Origin: Diadema setosum
Lineage: Eukaryota; Echinodermata; Echinoidea; Diadematoida; Diadematidae
DNA: 64,000 bases
NCBI GenBank assembly: GCA_033980235.1
Contig: CM067065.1
Span: 2,193,347-2,257,346 of the forward strand
Direction: 5' to 3'
Position numbers and translations under genes: made by a program. Of this stretch, positions 53,741 through 64,000 are shown one piece after another. Position 1 is the stretch's first letter. Every line of letters begins with the position of its first letter. The notes beneath the pieces were generated by a model. It was given only the letters and a program-made list of their open reading frames with translations, was not told the origin of the DNA and did no database searches.

Positions 53741-54502
53741 TGTGACCCTGCACCACAAAACAAACAAAAAGTTGCCAGGCATGGATTTTTAGTTAAGGTC
53801 AGATTCTGAAAGAGCAGACTTCTAGCTTTAAAATGATGTATAACTCAATTCAAATGGACTCTCCTAACCTATCTAATATTGGAAAGAAATCACACACTCC
53901 GGAAAAGTGTGAATTGACAAAAGAGGCTTTGAAGTAAAGGGTCTATTGCAGGTGCTTAGTCTTTACCTAGTCATGCTAGCTGTGCTATAAATGGGGCAAA
54001 AAACAACAAAAAAACAAAAACAAAAAAAAAAACCCAGGATGTTAACCATCAGAGCAACAACCATGAAGGAATTATCAGATTAAGCTGAAATTAACCATGA
54101 AGGAATTATCAGATTAAGCTGAAATTAATCATGGTTTATTAACACATTCTGCCAATGAGTACTGCCAACTTGCAAAGCAGTATATCGTCCTTTCACAATT
54201 TATTCGAGTTGAAAGTGAAGTAGAGTATGTACAAGGTTTGTAAGAAATGAAAAGGAGACTCTATAAAACAAAGAAACCTTATCACACTATTCTGCAAAAA
54301 AAAAAGTTTTCAAAAAATGGCTAAAAACACAATTTTATGGTCCCAAACTTTAGCATAATGTAGAAGACTTGCTCTTTCAGAAATTATGAAAAACTCAAGA
54401 TTGGCTAGTTTGACCCATTTCACCTATTTTCAGTCCTCACAAAAAAAAAAAAAAAAATCAGTGGGTGTGAATTTTTGCTGGTTTTGTGATGCACGGTCAC
54501 AA
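53741..54502. mobile_element. TIR element, TGACC-TGCA-CACAAAAC family, copy 2
   Basis: TGTGACCCTGCACCACAAAAC at the left, GTTTTGTGATGCACGGTCACA at the right. Interior phrases match 18119-18822. A 35-base stretch around GAAGGAATTATCAGATTAAG is duplicated in tandem near 54065-54125. Confidence 0.78.
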
Positions 54503-56300
54503 ATGAAGACCTAACAGCGAGAACTTCGGAGGGTTTGTGCTTTGATCATTACACAATGAAATTTTGACATGATGCAGAATATTTTGGGTGATACGCATGC
54601 CTTGGAAGTCATTCCCGCTGACGTCTTCTGGCAAAGCTTACCTGGTGGTCTGAACGAACAGGGAAGTGCTATGATTAGTGGTGCACATTGGTGCAATCTA
54701 ATGACTACTGCAGCATGAGCAGGCAGCTGTACTTACATTCAACACAATTCACTGCATGTGGGACTAACAACAACAGATCCCACACATGACAAACTACCGA
54801 CATCACTATATCAAAAAAAAATATTGAATGCAAAACAAAACTCTCAACAGCACTTCTTACCTCTCACGATTTTGACAACCATTCATAACCTGGTGAATTG
54901 CCCTGTTTGTGATTAATCACACACTATACAGCTCTACGGCTTTCATAGAAAACTTGCAATCGTAAGATAACTTACACAAAATTATTCTATAAACAACTAC
55001 ATACACTATGTGCATTAAAGTTCACTTAAAACACAAATGAGCCAAATGTTACTGCAAGTGATTAGTAATTTCTGGCGCTACATCAAGAGGTCACCAGTAA
55101 CCTTGGTGTGATTAAAACAGAATGACCTTTCTCATCGAGTATGACAGTAACCACCAGCTCACTGTTTAACAAAAAAAAAAGAACCCTGGAAAAACAAAAA
55201 TATTCAAACAAACAACAAGAGCAAAGAAAGAGACACAACCCACAGAATATTGCCCTCTCTATCCCCTCTTCGTATGTCATGGGTTTACTAGTCTTTTATC
55301 AAGGCAAATCCAGCCACATTCCATGTTAACTGCCGATCTCCATTATCCAACCTTGTGACTGGCATAAGCCACACAGCAACTCTACTCCTGAACTTTAACC
55401 TTCCCAGATTCATTCAATTAAAAAAAAAAAAAAAACACATACCATGCCGTGTAGTTGCCAGTGGTTATGAAAGCCATTTGTCAGTTGAGAATGAGAAGGG
55501 CGTTAAAGTGCCTCGAACACTATGGCTCAATAGTGCCCTTATCAATCTCACACAAAGTATTACGAAGCTTATTCACTCATAAAGTAAATTTGGTGTTCAG
55601 CACGGAAAAAAATGAGACACAAGTGCCTTGATCAAAGGCCACACATGGGCAGGCAAGAAATCACCTAGTGCTACATGGCCACATGCCAGTGTACTTGGTT
55701 TCAAGCCGTATGTAAGAAAGGACAGTCATTAATTGTTCACTCTTGTTCTACTGGGGAAACACCAAAAATATTGCCCTCATTCAACCATAGTGTGCTTCCA
55801 CTGAAATCACGCACCATGGCCCACTATCAGGCAATATACAGTAAATTTTATTCCCCTGAAGGCGATAATGAGAAATATTAGTTGAGATTTTGCAAAGCTC
55901 TGGCAGCTAAACATAGCTCGATGTTAGCAGTAAAGTTTAGAAAACATTCAACAGGCACTAATATATAACAATCTTGTATCAAAATACTGTTCATCAAAAT
56001 ATTGATACAGTGGCTTGAATTCATCCTAAAATATTGACTTCCATGTAACAAATATTTACTATCTTTATGTACCCTCATTTTACAAAATACCATATCATTT
56101 TGTTACACATAAAACAACAACTCTTTTCATCCAGTTCATGTTGTAGGCAAAGTGTACAAAAATATTGTTGTAAACAACTTACACAGTGTCTACATTGTCA
56201 ACTCCATCATAATATCAGGTAACTATTTTATATGGGAGTGTAGTGTTCCCACTGAGGGGCACTTGAAGTGCAGGTATTTTTTTCTCTCTTTATAATTAGT

Positions 56301-56339
<39 letters not shown>

Positions 56340-57810
56340 TAAATTTTTGATATTCTTCATCTGAGCACAGACACATCATCTGATTTTGCAAATGGCTAAT
56401 TACAGTGAATATAAATTTTTGATCATATGGCTTACCATACATGTTTACTGCTGATCGTGACAAACTGTTCCACACATACATTGTATAAAAAACAGTGATA
56501 CTCAAAGGAAGTGACCACATCCCCGATGATAATGCATGTTTTAGGAATAGCATTCACAAGAGACAACTCACACTGGTTTTTTGCTGAGAAACTAACGAGC
56601 CTGAAAGAAAAATGATTGTGTTGATCAACATCGACATGCAACACACAATGGTTCTGACTCTGTGATACCTACAGTAGGACTACCGATACTCCAACATCAA
56701 AATCTGGGAGGTTTCCACAGAGCAATCAGGGAGATGTGTGTTTACATGGTATCTCAATGGGCAAATATTCCCCAAATTGGGGAGCTTATTGTGTCACTCT
56801 GTCTGCACATGAAAAGATGTCTAATATTTCAGGAAACCTCTTGCAGAAAATTTTGGAGACTTGGCAGCTCTTCTAAACTGACTCATTGGTGTTACTCCTT
56901 TCTGTGACAGGCACTTTGGGCAGTGTGTACAACACTATGGGGCTATGTGTAAGAAATGACACTCAGAGCACAAAGAGTTAAGTGTGACACAATCTTAATG
57001 AGACACAATCTTACTGTCTTTGCACAGAGTGAAAGAAAAATCCAGCAAACTGAATCAAACAAAACATAAAATCTAAAATCATCTGTTGACAATAGCCGAA
57101 GTATGAGATGCCTGTCCCTATCCTACCATCACCATGTCTACAAAAATCAACAAAACATGAAGAAAGGAGAAGCATGCTAGTTTTTTTGGCATCAATAGTT
57201 AAACACGGCACTCTCTACGATGGTAGAGGTAACATTTACCTAATAGCACCTTATAAGACTTTGCAACCACCCACACTGTCAGTGTGCTTGCGCATAGGTG
57301 TGTGTGTGGGGGGGGGGGGGGTGGGAGGGGTGTGGATGTGAAAACACATCCATTTCTTTATCATGGATCTAATACATGTAATCATCTCAATCGTCCCTAC
57401 ACTGCAAGTTTATTTTTATTCCTTTATTAACTTTTTTTTATTTCATCTTCAGTAATGGCGTAAAAATTCAACCAAAACATGATATATTCACAGCAGGAAA
57501 CTTTTGCTAATTGGCGCCGACAGCTTTTTTTTGCAGCATAAAACTTTTCATAGTGAATTTCCATTGGTATTCAGTGTACTGTGATGCAAAAACTTTTGCG
57601 CAAATTTTACTTTCATGAAGTTTGGCTCCTCCAGAAATCCACGAAAGTTCCATGCACGTGAAAAATTTTGGGTTTTACAGTACTTCCTTCACTGAGGAGG
57701 GTTTTGACAATGCAAATAAAAGTTGATGGGTGTTAAAAGGTTCATCATGATAGAAATGTCCCATGGCGCTCGATCTACAGTACATGCTGATATTTGATTT
57801 GGTTTACAAA
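54503..57810. other. non-coding with simple repeats
   Basis: Includes a nested-foldback relative (55483-55551), (TA)n at 56306-56335 and a G-run at 57307-57321. No exon recognised. Part of it could be a long 3' UTR of gene 3, which I cannot show. Confidence 0.4.
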
Positions 57811-58572
57811 TGTGACCCGCTACAACAAAATGATCCTAAAGTCGAGCGAGGTCGATTATTTGAAAATTGCACGATATAATCCCCTAATCTTTCTGCTTTA
57901 GATTGATATATAACACATTTTATAAAAATAAACGGCTGCGGAGATATCGATGTTTAAAAGAGAGCATGTCGAGACGTCTGGAAAATCACTGTTTCGAGAA
58001 AAGCGCCCTAAAAGTCTTCCTTTCGACGCAATCGCGAGCAACGGACGCGCAAGTCAATTTTCACCTCTGGACAATAGAAGGTAAGCCCTAGCAACCCCCG
58101 AAGAGTTCATTCAAGCACATCAGCATCGGCGGTCTCCTCACCAACCAATCAGTGACCAGGATGTGAGAAGCGGCTGATCATAGCGCACCCCGCCCGCACG
58201 CACCAGTCGACTGGGCAGTGTGCGAGCTTCATGCTTCGGTTAGCAGCAAGCAGCAATCTGACCAATGAGATCACTCTGGTCGTTGTTAGGGGCGGAACCT
58301 ATCTGTGGCGCTCAATCCAAATTTTCGAACCAGTTTCTGCTACGTTGAAATGCCAAAAAACATGGCTCAGAAAAACGCTATTTTTTTGGTCTTTCCTTTG
58401 ATCATTTTGCTTCAAAATTTCGACAGATGATAGAAGACATGTTAGACTCACATAATTTATCAAAATCAGAAAATCGTAAGTTTTGACAAATTTTAATGCT
58501 CCGACTTCAAACTCGATTTTCACAGCTTCGACCGTGCGCGACTTTAGGACCTTTTTGTTGTAGCGGGTCACA
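57811..58572. mobile_element. TIR element, TGTGACCCGCTACAAC family
   Basis: TGTGACCCGCTACAACAAAA and CCTAAAGTCG at the left, CGACTTTAGGACC and TTTTTGTTGTAGCGGGTCACA at the right. CAAATG occurs just outside both ends, a possible 6-bp target duplication. The first seven bases are shared with the 53741-54502 element but the interior is not. Confidence 0.78.
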
Positions 58573-59481
58573 AATGTGGACCTAAACTTACAATCTACAT
58601 GTACTTCTCTATTATAGGAACACCACAGAAAAACCTTAATTTGGCTATCCACCTGATATCACAACAGACACCACTAGTTGGTATGGACATCATCTCCTCG
58701 ACAATGTTAGTCACCTGTGCTCGATAAAAACGCTCTCCTGAACTCTTCTCCCGTGATCCATCTAGAGTGTCTGTGCGTCAGCTATGAAAGAAGCAATAGG
58801 GACTTTTTGATTTCACGTCCTGGACGTGGACGGTGAGGTAATGACGTCATTTACAGGAACTGCCCCTGCTCCATTTTCTCCAGCACATCTAATGCCAGAA
58901 TTGAGAACGCATCTTCCAGGGATTTCACATACTCCTAGATTCATGACATGAATGACGTCATCGCTTGGCGCACCAATATTGTCAGCCTGCTGGAGGGGAA
59001 GTGGCCATGACGTCATAGCCGTACGTCGTGAACCGTGCACACTGAAAATCAAAATGGGTGATAAAACCTCAGACGTAATGGAACCCGCTCTAATACGAGA
59101 AAGGCGGCCACATCCACACAATCGAAAAGTCCCTAATGTTTGGTTTAACTCTACCCATCCTAAACTGATTTGTATCTATGATTAGCACACATTAAATCAT
59201 ATGCAGAACAAGACGGTCTGGCACGATATGGGTTATGGCTGTCTCATATTCATCACATTCAACCGCTGTACGTGTAACAATGCCATAAATTTTCTCCACA
59301 ATGCAACAACACATTTTTCTCCATGTGGGACTACACGAAAACACTGCATTTCCAATTCTTCACCTATCTTTGTGACACGTCCTGCAACATATCCTCTCGG
59401 TATCTCCCGTTTGGAGTGTTCCTAGATCACATCACACCAAAGTCTCTCTCAAACTGAGATAGTGATGTGAAAGGGCGCCCC
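58573..59481. other. Downstream of gene 3, probable 3' UTR
   Basis: The sequence on the 3' side of the gene 3 stop. Open frames at 58813-59121 (minus) and 58952-59185 (plus) have no recognisable domain. No AATAAA close to the stop was singled out. Confidence 0.4.
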
Positions 59482-59634
59482 CTACAGCCGTATCGGGTGA
59501 TTTTGATCGAGGAGCTGAGGCGACTCCACCATGACCCGCAGGAGGAGTTTCTCGATGTAGCCCTCCAGTTCCTTGATCTGGTCGAGATTCGCCGAGAGTA
59601 TTGACTCCTGCTCCTGGACCAGGTGCACCAGTTG
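59482..59634 (-). CDS. Gene 3 last exon: Rab11-binding domain of a Rab11-FIP
   Basis: Acceptor TACTGTTACCATAG, phase 0, 50 codons then TAG (59482-59484). It encodes QLVHLVQEQESILSANL, then KELEGYIEKLLLRVM and VESPQLLDQ. This matches the C-terminal Rab-binding domain of Rab11 family-interacting proteins: a coiled-coil ending I-[RK]-x-L-E-x-Y-I-[DE]-x-L-L-[VL]-R-[VI]-M-x-x-x-P-x-[LI]-L. Known FIPs dimerise through this coil and tether Rab11 on recycling endosomes to motors and membranes. The chain ends soon after the motif. Which FIP class it belongs to cannot be settled because the 5' exons lie outside the window. Confidence 0.88.
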   Translation of the reverse strand, partial: QLVHLVQEQESILSANLDQIKELEGYIEKLLLRVMVESPQLLDQNHPIRL

Positions 59635-61684
59635 CTATGGTAACAGTATTGGGAATTACAGCATTAGGACATATGCAGTTGCTGAGGTATACTGTATACG
59701 CCATATATTTCGCGAGTCTAAACTTTCGGGAATCGGGAATACCTGACGATTGCGCGAATGGTTAAATTCACGATCGTGGAGTCCTGGACTAAACGGAGAA
59801 ATGTACACGTGTATATCACATCCACATTGGGATCAGAGCCAATATTTTTGCGTGTCTTTAATTTTGCAAATAGCACCTGACTCGCGAAATAGGCGAAAAT
59901 AAAAACCTCACGAAATATTCGGCGTATACAGTACATGATGTATAAAGGTTACTTTGCATCAAGTAGCAAATACAGTATCCCCGTTATATCAAGGAAGAAA
60001 AAAAATGACACTTGAATTGTTATTCCAAGTTTCTCTCAATATCAGGGCACTAAGCCTGTCAGTAAAATATCACCTTGCTGTAACTGAATTTTGTAATATG
60101 TGACCTCTTTGTAGACCTGTTCTGTCTACACAATGTAAGTGCTAATGCCGAGATGTTGATAGTCATAACTCAGGATTCAGCATGTCTAATAGTCCTAAAT
60201 CTATGCTCCGACATAGCAATACACCTGACTCATTGCACAATGAATCAAATCATCTTTTCTTCTTAATTTGGAACCCCCCTGTTAGGACCAAAATAAGTAA
60301 TAAAGTGTTTAAAAACTGCTTGATAGTTTAATAACGAGGTTCCACTTTATATTCCCAAGGAGAAAGAAAGATGGACCCACCTGTCTTGAGAGGGTGTCAT
60401 ATTTGCTCCCCCCTCTCATACTCTGCCCCTCTCTGCCCTCCCAGTTAGGGCCAAAATAAGTATAATAAAGTGTTTAAAAACTGCTTGATAGGTTAATAAC
60501 GAGGTTCCACTTTATATTCCAAAGGAGAAAGAAAGATGACCCACCTGTCTTGAGAGGGTGTCATATTTGCTCCCCCCTCTAGTACTCCGCCCCTCTCTGC
60601 CATCACGGTTAGGGCCAAAATAAGTAATAAAGTGTTTAAAAACTGCTTGATAGGTTAATAACGAGGTTCCACTTTATATTCCAAAGGAGAAAGAAAGATA
60701 ACCCACCTGTCTTGAGAGGGTGTCATATTTGCTCCCCCCTCTAGTACTCCGCCCCTCTCTGCCCTCCCGGTTAGGGCCAAAATAAGTATAATAAAGTGTT
60801 TAAAAACTGCTTGATAGGTTAATAACGAGGTTCCACTTTATATTCCCAAGGAGAAAGAAAGATGACCCACCTGTCTTGAGAGGGTGTCATATTTGCTCCC
60901 CCCTCTAGTACTCCGCCCCTCTCTGCCATCCCGGTTAGGGCCAAAATAAGTAATAAAGTGTTTAAAAACTGCTTGATAGGTTAATAACGAGGTTCCACTT
61001 TATATTCCAAAGGAGAAAGAAAGATGACCCACCTGTCTTGAGAGGGTGTCATATTTGCTCCCCCCTCTAGTACTCCGCCCCTCTCTGCCCTCCCGGTTAG
61101 GGCCAAAATAAGTATAATAAAGTGTTTAAAAACTGCTTGATAGGTTAATAACGAGGTTCCACTTTATATTCCCAAGGAGAAAGAAAGATGACCCACCTGT
61201 CTTGAGAGGGTGTCATATTTGCTCCCCCCTCTAGTACTCCGCCCCTCTCTGCCATCCCGGTTAGGGCCAAAATAAGTAATAAAGTGTTTAAAAACTGCTT
61301 GATAGGTTAATAACGAGGTTCCACTTTATATTCCAAAGGAGAAAGAAAGATGACCCACCTGTCTTGAAAGGGTGTCATATTTGCTCCCCCCTCTCGTACT
61401 CCGCCCCTCTCAGCCCTCCCGGTTAGGGCCAAAATAAGTAATAAAGTTTTTAAAAGCTGTTTAATAGGTTAATAATGAGGTTCCACTTTATATTCCAAAG
61501 GAGAAAGAAAGATGACCCACCTGTCTTGAGAGGGTGTCATATTTGCTCCCCCCTCTCATACTCCGCCCCGCTCTGCCCTCCCGGTTAGGGCCAAAATAAG
61601 TATAATAAAGTGTTTAAAAACTGCTTGATAGGTTAATAACGAGGTTCCACTTTATATTCCCAAGGAGAAAGAAAGATGACCCAC
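59635..61684. other. Gene 3 last intron
   Basis: The lower part is plain AT-rich sequence (59635-60279). The upper part is the tandem array 60280-61684, whose last unit runs into the penultimate exon. Confidence 0.7.
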
Positions 61685-61750
61685 CTGTCTTGAGAGGGTG
61701 TCATATTTGCTCCCCCCTCTCGTACTCCGCCCCTCTCTGCCCTCCCGGTT
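60280..61750. repeat. Tandem array of ~163-bp units copying an exon end and splice donor
   Basis: Anchor phrase GGAGAAAGAAAGATG recurs at about 60359, 60524, 60686, 60850, 61012, 61176, 61338, 61500 and 61664, giving spacings of 162-165 bp. Units alternate between two types (AAGTATAATAAAG with TTCCCAAGG, and AAGTAATAAAG with TTCCAAAGG) over much of the array, a dimeric higher-order pattern. On the minus strand each unit encodes REGRSTRGGSKYDTLSRQ followed by CAG|GTGGGT, a copy of the 3' end of the penultimate exon of gene 3 and its donor. Homology to the exon starts at AACCGGGAGGGC (about 61750). Units are over 90% alike by eye. Confidence 0.92.
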
Positions 61751-61914
61751 CTCCCGATGCCTCTCTTCACCATGGGCAGGCTTCTCCGGCGTGGGGCTGC
61801 GATGCCGATCTCTCGACCTGTCTCCGCCATCATCGCCGTGGTAACCCAGCTCCGACAGGGTGGTGATGCAGGCACTCATTGTCTTCTTATGTCGTGTGTG
61901 GCCCTTGGCATGTT
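61685..61914 (-). CDS. Gene 3 penultimate exon
   Basis: Acceptor CCCCCCATGCCCAG, phase 1 start, donor AGACAG|GTGGGT, phase 0 end, 76 codons. It encodes HAKGHTRHKKTMSACITTL, then a low-complexity stretch rich in Arg, Glu, Gly and Ser (about residues 25-60 of the exon), then SKYDTLSRQ. Class I FIPs have a K-Y-x-x-L-[ST]-x-x-E-L-[VI] segment just before the Rab-binding coil. SKYDTLSRQ joined to QLVHLV from the last exon fits this, which supports the junction. The 3' end of this exon is the part copied in the downstream tandem array. Confidence 0.82.
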
Positions 61915-62775
61915 CTGGGCATGGGGGGGGGGGGGGGTGGTGAGAGGATGTTAGATAAGACTTCTTGTGTAGCAGATGTAAAGTAACAGTAAGAAATTAC
62001 TCTGTTTAAGAAAGAGACTTTTTCCAGAGCCATTCTCTGGAGGAATAGAGGTGCAAGACCACTTCAAATGTTCATTACAAATATCACCCTGATTTACCTG
62101 AAGCGGTTGGTTTTCTGAGCATTCTTGAAGAAGGACATAATTGCATAGTTTTTTCTTTTTCTCTCTGCCCTTTGTCTTTCTCTATTTCACTAATTATTAG
62201 AATGAAATATTAGATTAGATTGAAACCTATAAACCCCTTTCCTCACCTTTCTACTTTTCCATCCTCCTTCTTCTAACTATTCATTGGCAAAAAGGTTGCC
62301 CCTCTAAAAAAAAACAACAACAAAAAGAAACGACTTGACTCCATTTATGAAAAAAAATCAAAATCCAGAATACATCTACAGTAAACTTTAGAATTCAACT
62401 CAGAATTGCTTTGATTGCTTCTCCTTTTACAGAGTACAGAAAAAAAGTAAAAAAAAACAGGACTCAACATTAACATTCTTCTCAGGTGGCGTGCTTGGGC
62501 CACTATAATTTTTACATTCAAAATTTTTGTGGCCAAAAACAAACTAACAACAAACAAACACAACATTTCATTTTGAATTTTAGCTGCCTTATCAGGCCAC
62601 CAGAGGCCCGGCATGAATTTCTAGTGGCCATGGGTCACCAGCAATGTCAAGAACTGCTTAAGATGCCAAAGGGTTAATGTATACGACATGATGTAACCTT
62701 AAACATTTTGAATCCAGAATATACCAAAGGAATTTCTCAGGAATCCTCTAAGAATGGCTTTGATTCAAAACTCAC
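61915..62775. other. Gene 3 intron
   Basis: A G-run (61924-61937) beside the acceptor forms its polypyrimidine tract on the minus strand. A GGTGGC/GGCCAC-rich patch at 62485-62640 resembles the hAT-like element at 10-456. No exon seen. Confidence 0.5.
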
Positions 62776-63124
62776 TTCCCCTGGGCAGAGTGGTGTAGGC
62801 GTACGCATCTTCTTTGTCCTGGGGCGTGTCCGACTGGACGTTATCCTTGGCGGTCAGTAGACTCTCTTCCGACACGGCGTGGCTGAGGGGCGCAGCCAGG
62901 GGGTGCAGGCTACCCACCAGACTGGACACGCCCAGATGCACCCGCTCCTTGCCCTGCTGCGAAGGAGAGGCGGGCCCACCGCTGTCGGGTTCATCCGCCC
63001 CAGCATCGCCAAGGCGATCCGCATCTTTGTGATGCTGCGGCGGCGTGGGGGAGGACGGATCGGAGCTTGATAGGAAACGCAGGTCTGGAGTACTGAGGCC
63101 GATCTTGTTCACATGCTCTTTACT
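62776..63124 (-). CDS. Gene 3 exon (third from the end), Ser/Pro-rich linker
   Basis: Acceptor CTTCTTTCTTCAG, phase 0 start, donor GGGGAA|GTGAGT, phase 1 end, 116 codons. It encodes SKEHVNKIGLSTPDLRFLS, an acidic and Ser/Pro-rich stretch (SSDPSSPTPPQHH, ADEPDSGGPASPSQQG), then LTAKDNVQSDTPQDKED and AYTTLPRG. Low complexity without a fold is typical of the region between the N-terminal domain and the Rab-binding domain of FIPs. The phase-1 end completes a Lys codon with the next exon. Upstream exons lie beyond the window edge. Confidence 0.8.
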
Positions 63125-63317
63125 CTGAAGAAAGAAGAAGGAAATATCACGCAAACAGATGATAAATCACAATCACATCAATTATCATAGCTCACATTCC
63201 ATGTACTGTCTATGCATTGCATGCTTATGGCATCTCCTTCCGTTAACTCATTCCCTACCCAAACCTGAATTTACCCATGGTTTAGAAAAGGCTCATCGAG
63301 ACCATTCAGGCAATGAC

Positions 63318-63710
63318 TTAAAGGGAAAGTATAGTATTGGTGGAGATGAGAATTGGGCTTTTAAATCTTTGTGAGATATCAAGAAACCACTTATGAAATA
63401 GTACAGAACATCACCATTCTGAGAGGTATTCAAAATTTGTTTGGTGAAAATCGATTTTGGAATGGCTTAGACATCCAAAAACAAAGTTAAACAAAGCGAT
63501 CGTAATAAAAGGTGGGTCCCACCTTTTATAAGGATCACTCTGTTTTAGATATCTCAGCCATTTCAAAACCGATTTTCATCAAACAAATGTTAAATTCCTC
63601 TTGGTAACATGCTCTTTCATATTTCATGAGAGGTTTCTCATTATCTTACCCCCCAAAAAATGTTAAAATCCTGAAGTTGGGTCTCAACCAAAGCCATATG
63701 ATCCCTTTAA
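63318..63710. mobile_element. TTAA-bounded foldback element, copy 2 (inverted)
   Basis: TTAA at both ends. The left inner end AGGGAAAGTATAGTATTGGT matches the reverse complement of the right end of 7635-8023. The centre is the palindrome GGTGGGTCCCACC. It is in the opposite orientation to copy 1. Confidence 0.8.
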
Positions 63711-63749
63711 TATTATGAGAGCATGAGAAAGTTAAATGCACACACAAAA

Positions 63750-63751
<2 letters not shown>

Positions 63752-63782
<31 letters not shown>
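63752..63782. repeat. (GA)n microsatellite
   Basis: About 31 bases of GA repeat inside the intron of gene 3. Confidence 0.92.
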
Positions 63783-63785
<3 letters not shown>

Positions 63786-64000
63786 GGAGAAATGATTAGC
63801 ATTCAACACAACACATTATTCAACCACAGTCTTTAGACTAAATCTGAACACGATCTTACATGTAGAACTCAGTGGACATGTTGAGAGGTAATGCACTTTG
63901 TCAAACGTAATGTTGTCTACAACAAAAAGTTTTACAAACATTAGATCATTATATCTTACGTTTTTCACGTAGCATATCAAACAATAGATTCAAAAAGTCC

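Larger units (their letters stand above)
63125..64000. other. Gene 3 intron, incomplete at window edge
   Basis: Holds the second copy of the TTAA-bounded foldback element (63318-63710) and a (GA)n tract (63752-63782). No exon seen up to the edge. Confidence 0.5.

Noticed and set aside
60280..61750. CRISPR-like array
   Set aside because: Units are nearly identical throughout with no repeat/spacer alternation, and the context is an animal intron.

Overview
The window is nuclear DNA of an animal, most likely a marine invertebrate deuterostome and probably an echinoderm (sea urchin-like). This is inferred from genes split into short exons by AT-rich introns with GT-AG borders, very many short foldback and terminal-inverted-repeat elements, tRNA-derived SINE heads, a Ty3/gypsy retrotransposon, and a secreted gene mixing scavenger-receptor, discoidin and fibrinogen-like domains. 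No bacterial, phage or CRISPR feature was seen.

Gene 1 (5174-24741, minus strand) is the main find. Twelve exons were assembled by eye from splice sites, reading phase and domain homology. They join into one frame of about 837 residues: signal peptide, Cys-rich (possibly CCP-like) module, divergent SRCR-like domain, F5/8 type C (discoidin) domain, MAM-like segment, second F5/8 type C domain, and C-terminal fibrinogen-related domain (FReD). A polyadenylation signal lies about 95 bases past the stop. I do not recognise this architecture from any named protein; a secreted lectin-like or immune-recognition protein is an inference. Its introns hold SINEs, foldback elements and long microsatellites.

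Gene 2 (37088-37657, minus) is an apparently intronless 189-residue protein with two EF-hands.

The block 39674-48446 (plus) is a nearly complete Ty3/gypsy LTR retrotransposon of 8.8 kb. Its two 1.78-kb LTRs differ by only about two substitutions and one base of length, so it is a very recent insertion. It has a primer-binding site, a gag ORF closed by a TAG just before its zinc knuckle, and an intact-looking pol ORF (protease, RT, RNase H, integrase).

Gene 3 (59482 to beyond 63124, minus) is the 3' end of a Rab11 family-interacting protein gene: three exons ending in the Rab11-binding domain. Its last intron carries a tandem array (60280-61750) of about 163-bp units. Each unit duplicates the 3' end of the penultimate exon together with its splice donor.

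The rest (about 1-5000, 24742-37000, 48450-57800) has no gene I can support. It holds non-autonomous transposons (a hAT-like element with an 8-bp target duplication, TA-flanked and TTAA-flanked elements, several TIR families), tandem repeats and simple repeats.
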